In this document: positions 43,545-51,699 of the stretch, in pieces
How positions within the stretch are numbered: position 1 is the first letter of the stretch
Layout: every line of letters begins with the position of its first letter
Assembly (NCBI GenBank): GCA_943192975.1
Contig: CALPCJ010000007.1
Coordinates: forward strand, 1-64,000
DNA length: 64,000 nucleotides
From: Senimuribacter intestinalis
Lineage (GTDB): Bacteria; Bacillota; Clostridia; Peptostreptococcales; Anaerovoracaceae
Reading direction: 5' to 3'
Notes under the pieces: generated by a model
Databases searched by the model: none
The model's input: the letters and a program-made list of their open reading frames with translations, nothing else
Told to the model about the DNA's origin: nothing
Translations under genes and position numbers: made by a program

Positions 43545-44913
43545 CGATGATCATGAATACCGCGCAAATGCAAACCCAAATGCCCATCAGCGGCGCAATA
43601 TATTTCACCCATTTCTCATAAGGAATGTGCGCTGCAGCAAGACATCCCATCAAAACAGACGAAGTCGGAATGATATTGTTGGTAAAGCCATCGCCAAACT
43701 GAAATGCCAGTACAGCGGTCTGTCTTGTCAGTCCCAATACATCGGCAAGCGGCGTCATCAACGGCATCGTCGCTGCTGCCTGTCCGCTTCCTGACGGGAT
43801 AAAGAAATTGGTAATTGCCTGCACAAAAAGCATTCCTACCGCAGCAACGCTCTTTGGCAAATATGCAATCACACCTGACAACGCATGTAATACGCTGTCG
43901 ATAATCATACCGTCGCTCATGACCATCAGAATAGTTCTGGCAACACCTACGACCAGCGCGCCGAAAACAATGCTCTTTGCACCATTGACAAATTCTGTCG
44001 CTATTTTACTTGGACCGAAGCCTGCTAAAATTCCGGCACCGATTCCCATAATGACAAACATAGCAAACAGTTCTGTCATGTACCAGCCATAATTGAATGT
44101 ACCAAAAATCATAATGCTAAAGCAGATTGACACCCACAGAAGAATCAGAATGTCCCTCTTGTTCATTTTTTCTAATGTGTCCAAATTCATGCTCTGTCCA
44201 TGCTCTTCCACTTCCAAATCACGCACATAAGACAAAGTCGGATTCCCCTTCACTTTTTTTGCATAGCGAGATACATAAATCACTGTAACTATCAACATCA
44301 CAACCCAAACTGCTATTCTGAGGCCATATCCAGAGAAAATCGGCAATTCTGCAATACCCTGAGCTACACCTACAGTGAATGCATTCATGATACCAGAACT
44401 GAATCCGATGGATGCCCCCAGCATAACAATCGACATGCCTACGATGGCATCATACCCCAGTGCCCTTGCAAGTGCAATTCCCACCGGCACAAAGATAATC
44501 GTTTCTTCATTTATTCCGAATGTAGCACCTGCCAGAGCAAATACTGCCATAACTACCGGAATCAGTAATTTTTCTTTTCCTCTGGTTGCCAGTGCAAGCT
44601 TGCCGATACCTCTCTCAATAGCACCTGATGCCATAATGATGTTGAACATACCGGCAGTGCAGAAGATAAAGAAGATAACAGTCGCACCATCGTTAAAGCC
44701 TTTCGGGATTTCTTTAAATAAGTCAAAGAATCCGATTGGGTTAGCATCAACTGCATGATAGCTGCTTGCATCCACAACCGTTCTTCCATCAACCTCTACA
44801 CGATCGTATTCACCCGTCGGTAAAATCCACGTACAGACTGTCATAATCAAAACAACAATTGACAGAATTACATATGTATGCGGCACCTTAAAACGTTTCT
44901 TTGTTTCTTTCAT
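43516..44913 (-). CDS. YfcC family membrane transporter
   Basis: 465 aa, about 12 membrane helices. Conserved blocks: WILPTGEYDRV, GFNDGATVIFFIFCTAGMFN, FGINEETIIFVPVGIALARA, GYDAIVGMSIVMLGASIGFS, and FIPSGSGQAAATMPLMTPLA in a late helix. YfcC proteins belong to the ion-transporter superfamily and are related to arginine/ornithine and dicarboxylate carriers; the substrate is uncertain. It is divergent from malic enzyme, so a malate-type dicarboxylate or amino acid is plausible. The 3' end overlaps the convergent LysR gene. Confidence 0.88.
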   Translation of the reverse strand: MKETKKRFKVPHTYVILSIVVLIMTVCTWILPTGEYDRVEVDGRTVVDASSYHAVDANPIGFFDLFKEIPKGFNDGATVIFFIFCTAGMFNIIMASGAIERGIGKLALATRGKEKLLIPVVMAVFALAGATFGINEETIIFVPVGIALARALGYDAIVGMSIVMLGASIGFSSGIMNAFTVGVAQGIAELPIFSGYGLRIAVWVVMLIVTVIYVSRYAKKVKGNPTLSYVRDLEVEEHGQSMNLDTLEKMNKRDILILLWVSICFSIMIFGTFNYGWYMTELFAMFVIMGIGAGILAGFGPSKIATEFVNGAKSIVFGALVVGVARTILMVMSDGMIIDSVLHALSGVIAYLPKSVAAVGMLFVQAITNFFIPSGSGQAAATMPLMTPLADVLGLTRQTAVLAFQFGDGFTNNIIPTSSVLMGCLAAAHIPYEKWVKYIAPLMGIWVCICAVFMIIATAINYGPF

Positions 44914-45014
44914 AATAATTGCTCCACCTTTCTTTTGAATTGTCTGATAATTCCTTTTACGATTCTATTATGCCTCTGCTTTTAATATTTGTAAAATACT
45001 AAAAATTTGATTTT

Positions 45015-45081
45015 CCATAATTTTTAATTATGGCAAACTGTTTTTTCGGTATTTTACGAAAAAAGCAGATAGCACTATACT
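45015..45081 (+). promoter_or_regulatory. Malic enzyme promoter with LysR-type binding palindrome
   Basis: CCATAATT-TTT-AATTATGG (45015-45033) is a perfect inverted repeat containing T-N11-A. TTTACG (45053-45058), 17-bp spacer, TATACT (45076-45081) follow. The palindrome centre lies about 64 bp before the expected transcription start, the classical LysR recognition position. Confidence 0.6.
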
Positions 45082-45121
45082 ATAGGCAAATAAATCCGAT
45101 ACACGGAAAGGAGCTAATACT

Positions 45122-46282
45122 ATGAATTACGGTGAGAAGTCACTGCGCCTTCATGAGGCCGCTCATGGAAAAATTGAAATCACGCCTACTGTTTCAGTAG
45201 AGAACGGAGAAGATCTTTCTGTTTACTACACACCCGGCGTTGCCGCACCCTGCCTTGCAATTGCAGAAGACGAAAAGCTGGCGTCCAAATACACGGCAAA
45301 ACCCCGCACTGTCGCTGTTGTAACGGATGGTTCCGCTATTTTAGGTCTTGGCAATATCGGAAGCCTTTCCGGACTTCCCGTTATGGAAGGAAAAGCCGTA
45401 CTGTTTAAACGCTTTGCTGATGTGGACGCGTTTCCCATTTGCCTTGCGACGCAGAATCCGGAGGAAATCATCGCAACCGTCAAAAATATCGCGCCGGGTT
45501 TCGGAGGTATTAACCTGGAGGACATCGCTGCACCCGCGTGTTTTGAAGTCGAACAGCGATTAAAAGAAGAGCTTTCCATTCCTGTCTTTCACGATGATCA
45601 GCACGGAACTGCTATTGTAACCTGTGCTGCCCTGCTCAACGCGCTCAAAGTTACCGGCCGTACTCCTGAAAAACCCAAAGTGGTCATAAACGGTGCCGGT
45701 GCTGCAGGCTGCGCAATCGCTGAAATGCTGTCAAAGCTTGGATTTTCACAAATATTAGTCTGCGACAGTAAGGGCATTATTTCTGCCAGTCGCCCGCTTA
45801 ATCCCGCAAAAGAAAAACTGCTGACCTTTACGAACCCTTTAAACCAGTCCGGCACTCTAGCAGACGCACTGAGTGGAAGCGATGTCTTTATCGGTGTTTC
45901 TGCGCCAAACTGCGTTACTGAAGAAATGGCAGCTTCCATGGCAGAGGATTCGATTATTTTCGCTATGGCAAATCCAAATCCGGAAATACACCCGGATGCA
46001 GCAAAAAAAGCCGGCGCTGCCGTAGTCGGTACAGGCCGTTCTGATTTTCCCAATCAAATTAACAATGTGCTGGTTTTCCCTGCTCTGTTCCGCGGCGCGC
46101 TCGACGCCTGTGCGGAAAAAATCACAGAAGAGATGTGCATAGCAGCAGTTCAGGCGCTTGCAGCAGTTATCCCCGAAGAAGAACTATCCGCTGACTATAT
46201 CATCCCAGATGTATTTAACCCGAAAGTTACAGAATACATCGCAGCGGCAGTCAGCGAAAGTTGGCAGAAAGGGGTAAAATAG
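45122..46282 (+). CDS. NAD(P)-dependent malic enzyme
   Basis: 386 aa, the short bacterial malic enzyme without a phosphotransacetylase-like tail. It decarboxylates malate to pyruvate. Motifs: SVYYTPGVAAPC with the catalytic Tyr, TDGSAILGLGNIG, FPICLATQNPEEII, the metal site NLEDIAAPACFEVE and PVFHDDQHGTAIV, and the dinucleotide fold VINGAGAAGCAIAEML near 187-202. AAAGGAGCT precedes the ATG. It would feed pyruvate to the pyruvate:ferredoxin oxidoreductase encoded convergently next door. Cofactor preference cannot be read from sequence. Confidence 0.95.
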   Translation: MNYGEKSLRLHEAAHGKIEITPTVSVENGEDLSVYYTPGVAAPCLAIAEDEKLASKYTAKPRTVAVVTDGSAILGLGNIGSLSGLPVMEGKAVLFKRFADVDAFPICLATQNPEEIIATVKNIAPGFGGINLEDIAAPACFEVEQRLKEELSIPVFHDDQHGTAIVTCAALLNALKVTGRTPEKPKVVINGAGAAGCAIAEMLSKLGFSQILVCDSKGIISASRPLNPAKEKLLTFTNPLNQSGTLADALSGSDVFIGVSAPNCVTEEMAASMAEDSIIFAMANPNPEIHPDAAKKAGAAVVGTGRSDFPNQINNVLVFPALFRGALDACAEKITEEMCIAAVQALAAVIPEEELSADYIIPDVFNPKVTEYIAAAVSESWQKGVK

Positions 46283-46295
46283 ATTTGAACCAAAG

Positions 46296-46335
46296 AGAGA
46301 ACCGATGATTCGGCTGATGCCGTCATCGATTCTCT
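46296..46335 (+). terminator. Intrinsic terminator between malic enzyme and PFOR
   Basis: AGAGAACCGATGA pairs with TCATCGATTCTCT (one mismatch), followed by TTTT. The A-rich left side lets it serve both convergent genes. Confidence 0.82.
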
Positions 46336-46356
46336 TTTTATCGAAAGCCTTAGAGA

Positions 46357-49300
46357 TTATTCTTCCGACAATTTTTTGTAGTTTTCGTATTTTTCACGAG
46401 CGTCTTGTTCTGTCATTTCAAAGAGCTTATCCGCTTTCTGCGGAAATTCCTTCGCCAGGGAAGAATATCTGTTCTGACCCATGATAAAGTCTTTGAACGG
46501 TTTGCTAGGCGCCTTGGAATCCAGAATAAACGGATTTCTGCCCTTTTTCTTTAAATCAGGATTGTATCTGTAGAGATGCCAGTAGCCAGATTCTACAGCG
46601 TCCTTGATGTTCTCCTGAGATTTGCCCATGCCTTTCTTGATGCCGTGGTTGATACAAGGCGCATAAGCGATAATCAGAGATGGTCCATCGTAAGCTTCAG
46701 CTTCAGCGATTGCTTTCATGAACTGGGCTTTGTCAGCACCCATGCCTACCTGCGCTACGTATACATAGCCGTAGGACATTGCCATCATGCCGAGGTCTTT
46801 CTTCTTGATTCTTTTACCAGAGGCTGCAAATTTTGCAATTGCTGCTGCCGGTGTCGCCTTGGATGCCTGACCGCCAGTGTTGGAGTAAACCTCTGTATCG
46901 AATACCAGTACGTTGATATTTTCGCCGGAAGCCAGTACGTGATCCAGACCGCCGTAGCCGATATCGTAAGCCCAGCCGTCACCGCCGATAGCCCAGATAG
47001 ATTTCTTTACGAGGTAATCCTTGTATCTTAAAATTCTGTCACAAAGCTGTTTCAGCACTTCGTCGGTAGTCTTCATATTCTCTATTGCATCCAGAACCTT
47101 CTGGCTGGCTGCAATAGATTCTTCGCCGTGGTCCTTGTATTCTAACCAGTCTTTGAAAGCGTCTTTCATTTCGTCATCGATATCCAGCTCGAGAAGCGCT
47201 TTCATGTTGCTTTCAATCTTGTCGCGGATCTGTTTGGTTGCCAGAACCATACCGTATCCAAATTCTGCATTATCTTCAAACAGGGAGTTTGCCCACGCAG
47301 GTCCGTGTCCCTTTTCATCCGTGCAGTATGGTATGGACGGCGCAGATGCGCCCCAGATGGAGGAACAGCCTGTCGCATTGGCAATCATCATTCTGTCGCC
47401 GAAGAGCTGTGTGATAACCTTCAGATAAGGCGTTTCACCGCAGCCTGCACATGCGCCGGAAAACTCGAAGTAAGGCTGGAAGAACTGACTGCCTTTTACG
47501 CTGGTCTTTTCAACTGGCAGGTCTTTTTTCTTGATGGTCATAGCATAATCCCAGTTGTCTGCTTCGTGAACCACATCGGCATAAGCTTCCATCTTAAGTG
47601 CCTTTTCCTTTGCTGGACAGATGTCTGCGCAGTTGCCGCAGCCCATACAGTCAAGAGCAGAAAGCTGCATCCTGTAGTGCAGTCCGTCAAGCTGTGCGCC
47701 CTGCGCTTTGATGGTCTCAAAACCTTTTGGCGCTGCTGCCAGTTCCTCATCATTGAGCAGCACAGGTCTGATTGCAGAGTGCGGGCAGACAAAGGAGCAC
47801 TGATTGCACTGGATACATTTTGTTATATCCCACTTCGGCAGATGTACAGCTACGCCGCGTTTTTCGTATCTGCTGGTGCCCAGAGGGAAAGAGCCATCCG
47901 GGTGATTGATAAAGGTGCTGACCGGAAGATCTTCGCCTTCCTGTTTATTCATCGGAATCAGCACTTCTTCTACGAATACCGGCAGATCCAGAACCTTTTC
48001 TTTCGGATCTTCTGCATCCAGCCAGCTTGCCGGAATCTCGACCTTCTGAATTGCGTTGATACCTTCATCAACAGCCTTCCAGTTCATCTCGATGACCTGT
48101 TGACCTTTTTTCTTGTATGTCTTTTCGATACCTTCTTTCAGATATTTGATCGCATCATCTACAGGAATTACTTCCGTCAGTTTGAAGAAAGCTGCCTGCA
48201 TGATCATGTTGATTCTGCTGCCAAGACCGATGGCTTCACTAATTTTCCATGCGTCGATGGTATAGAAGTTGATTTCTTTCTTTGCCAGTGCGCGCTTTAC
48301 GCTTGCAGGCAAATGTTCGTCCATTTCCTCCGGTGCCCACAAACTGTTGAGCAGGAAGGTGCCGCCCTTCTGCAGATCCTTCAGCATGTCGTACTGTCTC
48401 AGATATGCCTGGTTATGACAGGCAACGAAATCCGCTCTGTTAATGCCGTAAGCCGACTTAATCGGATTTTTACCAAAACGCAAATGAGAAATGGTTACGC
48501 CGCCGGACTTTTTGGAGTCATACGCAAAATATCCCTGTGCATATAAGTCAGTCTTATCACCGATAATCTTAATGGCTGTCTTGTTAGCGCCGACTGTACC
48601 GTCAGAGCCCAGACCCCAGAATTTGCATTTGATGGTGCCTTCCGGTTCTCTGGAAATGCCCACGGTATATCCCAGGGAATGCCCGGTTACATCATCTTCG
48701 ATTCCTACGGTAAAGTGGTCTTTCGGATGCTTGTGATACAGATTATCAAAGACCGCACGAATCATACCCGGCGTTACATCCTTGGAGCCCAGACCGTATC
48801 TGCCGCCGTAAACTTCCGGTGCATACTTTTCGCCGTAAAGCATGGTCTTAATATCCTGATACAAAGGTTCGCCGATGGCACCCGGTTCCTTGGTTCTGTC
48901 CAGCACTGCAATTCGCTCAACAGTCTTTGGCAGAACATCCATAAAATATTTCTTTACGAAAGGACGGTAAAGTCTAACCTTAATCAGACCAACCTTGTGA
49001 CCGTCCGCAAGAAGTTTTTCCATGGATTCTTCGATGGTTTCGCAGACAGATCCCATCGCCACGATTACGTTCTCTGCGTCAGGCGCACCGACATAGTCAA
49101 AAGGCTTGTACTTGCGACCGGTTACCTCGCCGATCTTATCCATGTATTCTACTACGATTTCCGGCAGCTCATCATAGAACTTGTTGGAAGCTTCTCTTGC
49201 CTGAAAGAAGATATCCGGATTCTGTGCAGTACCGCGAATCATCGGATGTTCCGGGTTGAGCGCTCTCTTTCTAAACTTATCGACTGCATCTAAATCGATT

Positions 49301-49884
49301 AACTTTCGCAGTTCATCGTACTCGATGGTTTCGATTTTCTGAATCTCGTGAGAAGTTCTGAAACCGTCAAAGAAGTGTACAAAAGGCAGACTGCCTTTGA
49401 TTGCCGCAAGGTGCGCTACAGCACCCAGGTCCATAACCTCCTGCACAGAACTTGAAGCCAGCATTGCAAAGCCTGTCTGTCTTGCTGCCATAACATCGGA
49501 ATGATCGCCGAAGATACAAAGGGCATGACTGGAAACAGTTCTTGCTGCTACATGAAATACTGCCGGCAGCATTTCGCCTGCAATCTTGTACATATTTGGA
49601 ATCATTAAAAGCAGCCCTTGTGACGAAGTATATGTAGTCGTCAAAGCGCCTGATGAAAGAGAGCCGTGCACTGTTCCTGCAGCGCCCGCCTCAGACTGCA
49701 TTTCCGCAACTCTGACAGTTTGTCCAAAAATATTTTTCTTGCCATATGCTGCCCATTCATCTACCACCTCTGACATTGTCGATGAAGGTGTAATCGGGTA
49801 AATAGCCGCCACATCGGTAAAAGCGTAGGAAACCTGCGCTGCTGCGGTGTTGCCGTCCATAGTTTTCATTCTTTTTTTAGTCAT
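46357..49884 (-). CDS. nifJ: Pyruvate:ferredoxin (flavodoxin) oxidoreductase, one-chain
   Basis: 1175 aa, normal for the fused homodimeric enzyme. It oxidises pyruvate to acetyl-CoA and CO2, reducing ferredoxin, a central step of anaerobic fermentation. Order: domain I with YPITPSSTMSEVVDEWA, domain II, the gamma domain (SDGTVGANKTAIKIIGD), two ferredoxin clusters (CIQCNQCSFVCPHSA and CMGCGNCADICPA), and the TPP domain with GACAGCGETPYLK, ATGCSSIWGASAPS and GGDGWAYDIGYGGLDH. Strong codon bias and a consensus promoter fit high expression. Confidence 0.98.
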   Translation of the reverse strand: MTKKRMKTMDGNTAAAQVSYAFTDVAAIYPITPSSTMSEVVDEWAAYGKKNIFGQTVRVAEMQSEAGAAGTVHGSLSSGALTTTYTSSQGLLLMIPNMYKIAGEMLPAVFHVAARTVSSHALCIFGDHSDVMAARQTGFAMLASSSVQEVMDLGAVAHLAAIKGSLPFVHFFDGFRTSHEIQKIETIEYDELRKLIDLDAVDKFRKRALNPEHPMIRGTAQNPDIFFQAREASNKFYDELPEIVVEYMDKIGEVTGRKYKPFDYVGAPDAENVIVAMGSVCETIEESMEKLLADGHKVGLIKVRLYRPFVKKYFMDVLPKTVERIAVLDRTKEPGAIGEPLYQDIKTMLYGEKYAPEVYGGRYGLGSKDVTPGMIRAVFDNLYHKHPKDHFTVGIEDDVTGHSLGYTVGISREPEGTIKCKFWGLGSDGTVGANKTAIKIIGDKTDLYAQGYFAYDSKKSGGVTISHLRFGKNPIKSAYGINRADFVACHNQAYLRQYDMLKDLQKGGTFLLNSLWAPEEMDEHLPASVKRALAKKEINFYTIDAWKISEAIGLGSRINMIMQAAFFKLTEVIPVDDAIKYLKEGIEKTYKKKGQQVIEMNWKAVDEGINAIQKVEIPASWLDAEDPKEKVLDLPVFVEEVLIPMNKQEGEDLPVSTFINHPDGSFPLGTSRYEKRGVAVHLPKWDITKCIQCNQCSFVCPHSAIRPVLLNDEELAAAPKGFETIKAQGAQLDGLHYRMQLSALDCMGCGNCADICPAKEKALKMEAYADVVHEADNWDYAMTIKKKDLPVEKTSVKGSQFFQPYFEFSGACAGCGETPYLKVITQLFGDRMMIANATGCSSIWGASAPSIPYCTDEKGHGPAWANSLFEDNAEFGYGMVLATKQIRDKIESNMKALLELDIDDEMKDAFKDWLEYKDHGEESIAASQKVLDAIENMKTTDEVLKQLCDRILRYKDYLVKKSIWAIGGDGWAYDIGYGGLDHVLASGENINVLVFDTEVYSNTGGQASKATPAAAIAKFAASGKRIKKKDLGMMAMSYGYVYVAQVGMGADKAQFMKAIAEAEAYDGPSLIIAYAPCINHGIKKGMGKSQENIKDAVESGYWHLYRYNPDLKKKGRNPFILDSKAPSKPFKDFIMGQNRYSSLAKEFPQKADKLFEMTEQDAREKYENYKKLSEE

Positions 49885-49968
49885 AAGATTTTCCTCCCAT
49901 TCTCTCTTCTCATTTCTAAAAAATAGTTTTAAACTCTAATTTTTTGTAATAAAAATCGTAATGTATCT

Positions 49969-49997
49969 ACTTTAATACAGAAAAGTAACTTTGTCAA
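49969..49997 (-). promoter_or_regulatory. PFOR promoter
   Basis: TTGACA (49992-49997), 17-bp spacer, TAAAGT (49969-49974). The upstream AT-rich DNA carries an AAATATGCACA motif at 50029-50039. Confidence 0.8.
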
Positions 49998-50049
49998 GAT
50001 TGTACAACTAAAAATACAATATACATATAAATATGCACAAAATATACAT

Positions 50050-50310
50050 TTAATTGCATAACAAAAGCAATGTGACAACGCCAGGAACCCCTAAAACACC
50101 CACTGTTAAAGAATTAACAACGTTAATAGGGACGAGAATTCCAAAATTCATTCCAATGTAATTTATTACAATAATTAAAACAGCACCCATCAGACTGTTC
50201 GCCAGCAGCCGCAAAATTACTTTCACTGGAACAAGCAGTGCTTTTCCCAATAAAAAGATTAAAATCAACGTACCGCCAAAAGTCAAAAATACGCTCAGTT
50301 CTGTGCCCAT
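50050..50310 (-). CDS. bofA: Pro-sigma-K processing inhibitor BofA
   Basis: 86 aa from the ATG after GGAGG (7-nt gap); the longer open frame upstream is not protein-like. Two hydrophobic segments, with the conserved block LLANSLMGAVLIIVINYIG and the hallmark PINVVNSLTVGVLGVPGVVT. In sporulating Firmicutes BofA holds the SpoIVFB protease inactive in the outer forespore membrane until sigma-K is needed. This implies a sporulation-derived lineage. It follows the recR region, as in Bacillus, but with yaaL inverted between. Confidence 0.9.
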   Translation of the reverse strand: MGTELSVFLTFGGTLILIFLLGKALLVPVKVILRLLANSLMGAVLIIVINYIGMNFGILVPINVVNSLTVGVLGVPGVVTLLLLCN

Positions 50311-50404
50311 AGTAAATCCTCCGCCTAAAATAATGTACTCGTTGTATAAAATATGCGCAGGTGGAATAAAATAGAATAAAATAACTACAAAGGATGTGAT
50401 TCCA

Positions 50405-50602
50405 TTGAAAAACAAAGAGAACCAAATTTTGTCCTGTATCAAAATCGCCCGCTCCGAAATGGAAGCAGCGACAAACCTTTTCAATGAATTGACCGATACT
50501 GCCGCTATCGACTGTGCTGCTTACAGTCTTCTTGCGGCAACAAAGAAATATAACTATTTTATGCAGATTGCAAAGGAAGAAGGGCTGCGGGTGCAGGGAT
50601 GA
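50405..50602 (+). CDS. DUF2508 (YaaL-like) protein, inverted relative to its usual neighbours
   Basis: 65 aa, TTG start chosen because AAAGGATG lies 8 nt upstream; a GTG three codons earlier is an alternative. Blocks SEMEAATNLFNELTDTAAID and CAAYSLLAATKKYNYFMQIA, then KEEGLRVQG, match DUF2508. In Bacillus yaaL lies between recR and bofA on the same strand; here it faces recR and is divergent from bofA. Function unknown. Confidence 0.75.
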   Translation: MKNKENQILSCIKIARSEMEAATNLFNELTDTAAIDCAAYSLLAATKKYNYFMQIAKEEGLRVQG

Positions 50603-50690
50603 CAGTCGGCTCGGCAATTTTGCGCAGTGCAGAAGTCTCACCGCACCAGTCTGCCCCTTTTGCCCCTTTACCTTCATAATCCAAAAAAGA

Positions 50691-50711
50691 GACAGATTCC
50701 AAAAATCTGTC
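50691..50711. terminator. Bidirectional terminator between the yaaL homologue and recR
   Basis: GACAGATT / AATCTGTC stem with a 5-nt loop, A-rich left flank, T-rich right flank. It overlaps the approach to the recR stop. Confidence 0.75.
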
Positions 50712-50714
50712 CCT

Positions 50715-51314
50715 TTATAATGTTCTGCGCCCTTCCATAGCTTTCAAAAGTGTTACTTCGTCAGCATATTCTAAATCGCCGCCTACAGGTATACCGTTAG
50801 CAATTCTGCTGACTTTGATTCCGGAGGGTTTAATCAGCCTTGCAATATACATAGCCGTCGCTTCCCCTTCGATATTAGGATTTGTTGCCAAAATCAGTTC
50901 TTTGACCTGACTGTTCTGCAGCCTTACAATCAGCTGCTTCAAGTTGATATCCTCAGGTCCTATGCCATCCATAGGAGAAATTGCTCCATGAAGCACGTGA
51001 TAAAGCCCGTCGAATTCTTTGATACGCTCCATCGCCATTACGTCTTTCGGACTTTCCACTACGCAAATCACATCCTGTCTGCGGTTTTGGTCAGTACAAA
51101 TGCTGCACGGATCCTGATCGGTCAGATTTCCGCAGACAGAACAATATTTCATGGTCTGTTTTGCCTCCAGAATAGAGTGCGCCAGCCCCTGCGCCTCTCC
51201 ATCTGTCAACGACAGAATATGGAATGCAAGGCGCTGTGCTGTTTTTCCGCCGATTCCTGGCAATTTGGACAGTTCATTGACCAGTTTTCCCAATGGTCTT
51301 GGATACTGTCTCAT
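50715..51314 (-). CDS. recR: Recombination mediator RecR
   Basis: 199 aa. Helix-hairpin-helix KLPGIGGKTAQRLAFHIL near 17-34, zinc finger CSVCGNLTDQDPCSIC near 57-72, Toprim domain (CVVESPKDVMAMERIKEFDG, then LILATNPNIEGEATAMYIA). It acts with RecF/RecO to load RecA onto gapped DNA. The start overlaps the ybaB stop by one nucleotide (TAATG), so translation is coupled. Confidence 0.98.
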   Translation of the reverse strand: MRQYPRPLGKLVNELSKLPGIGGKTAQRLAFHILSLTDGEAQGLAHSILEAKQTMKYCSVCGNLTDQDPCSICTDQNRRQDVICVVESPKDVMAMERIKEFDGLYHVLHGAISPMDGIGPEDINLKQLIVRLQNSQVKELILATNPNIEGEATAMYIARLIKPSGIKVSRIANGIPVGGDLEYADEVTLLKAMEGRRTL

Positions 51315-51673
51315 TACATCAATCCCGGAATGTTGAGCCCGCCGGTCAGCTTGCTCATTTCAGTATTAGAAATCTCGTCAATCTGGCGCATTGCCTCGTT
51401 GACAGCGGCAATCACTAAATCCTGCAGCATTTCCACGTCATCAGGATCTACAATATCTTTATCCAGATTCAGACTGACAATTTCTTTCTTTCCGTTTACA
51501 GTTACGCTCACTGCACCACCGCCAGAAGTTGTGGTAATTTCCTTTTCTTCAAGTTCTGCCTGCATCTGCTCCATCTGGCGCTGCATCTGCTGCATCTGCG
51601 CAAGCTGCTTCTGCATATTGCCTGCTCCTCCGCCAACTTTCGGTTTCTTTCCTGCTCTCATTCCTTTTCCCAT
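51314..51673 (-). CDS. YbaB/EbfC family nucleoid-associated protein
   Basis: 119 aa. Gly/Lys-rich start, then a Gln/Met-rich helix (MQKQLAQMQQMQRQMEQMQA), KEITTTSGGGAVSVTVNGKK and VSLNLDKDIVDPDDVEMLQD, the YbaB core that binds DNA as a tweezer-shaped dimer. Located between dnaX and recR as in most bacteria. AGGAGGATAAAG precedes the ATG. It probably belongs to the dnaX-recR transcript. Confidence 0.95.
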   Translation of the reverse strand: MGKGMRAGKKPKVGGGAGNMQKQLAQMQQMQRQMEQMQAELEEKEITTTSGGGAVSVTVNGKKEIVSLNLDKDIVDPDDVEMLQDLVIAAVNEAMRQIDEISNTEMSKLTGGLNIPGLM

Positions 51674-51699
51674 GTCTTTATCCTCCTATGGTTTACTCT

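Noticed and set aside
47305..48546. 413-aa plus-strand ORF opposite the oxidoreductase gene
   Set aside because: It lies wholly antisense to a highly conserved gene with strong codon bias, has Cys/Phe-rich composition and no ribosome site; it is a shadow frame.
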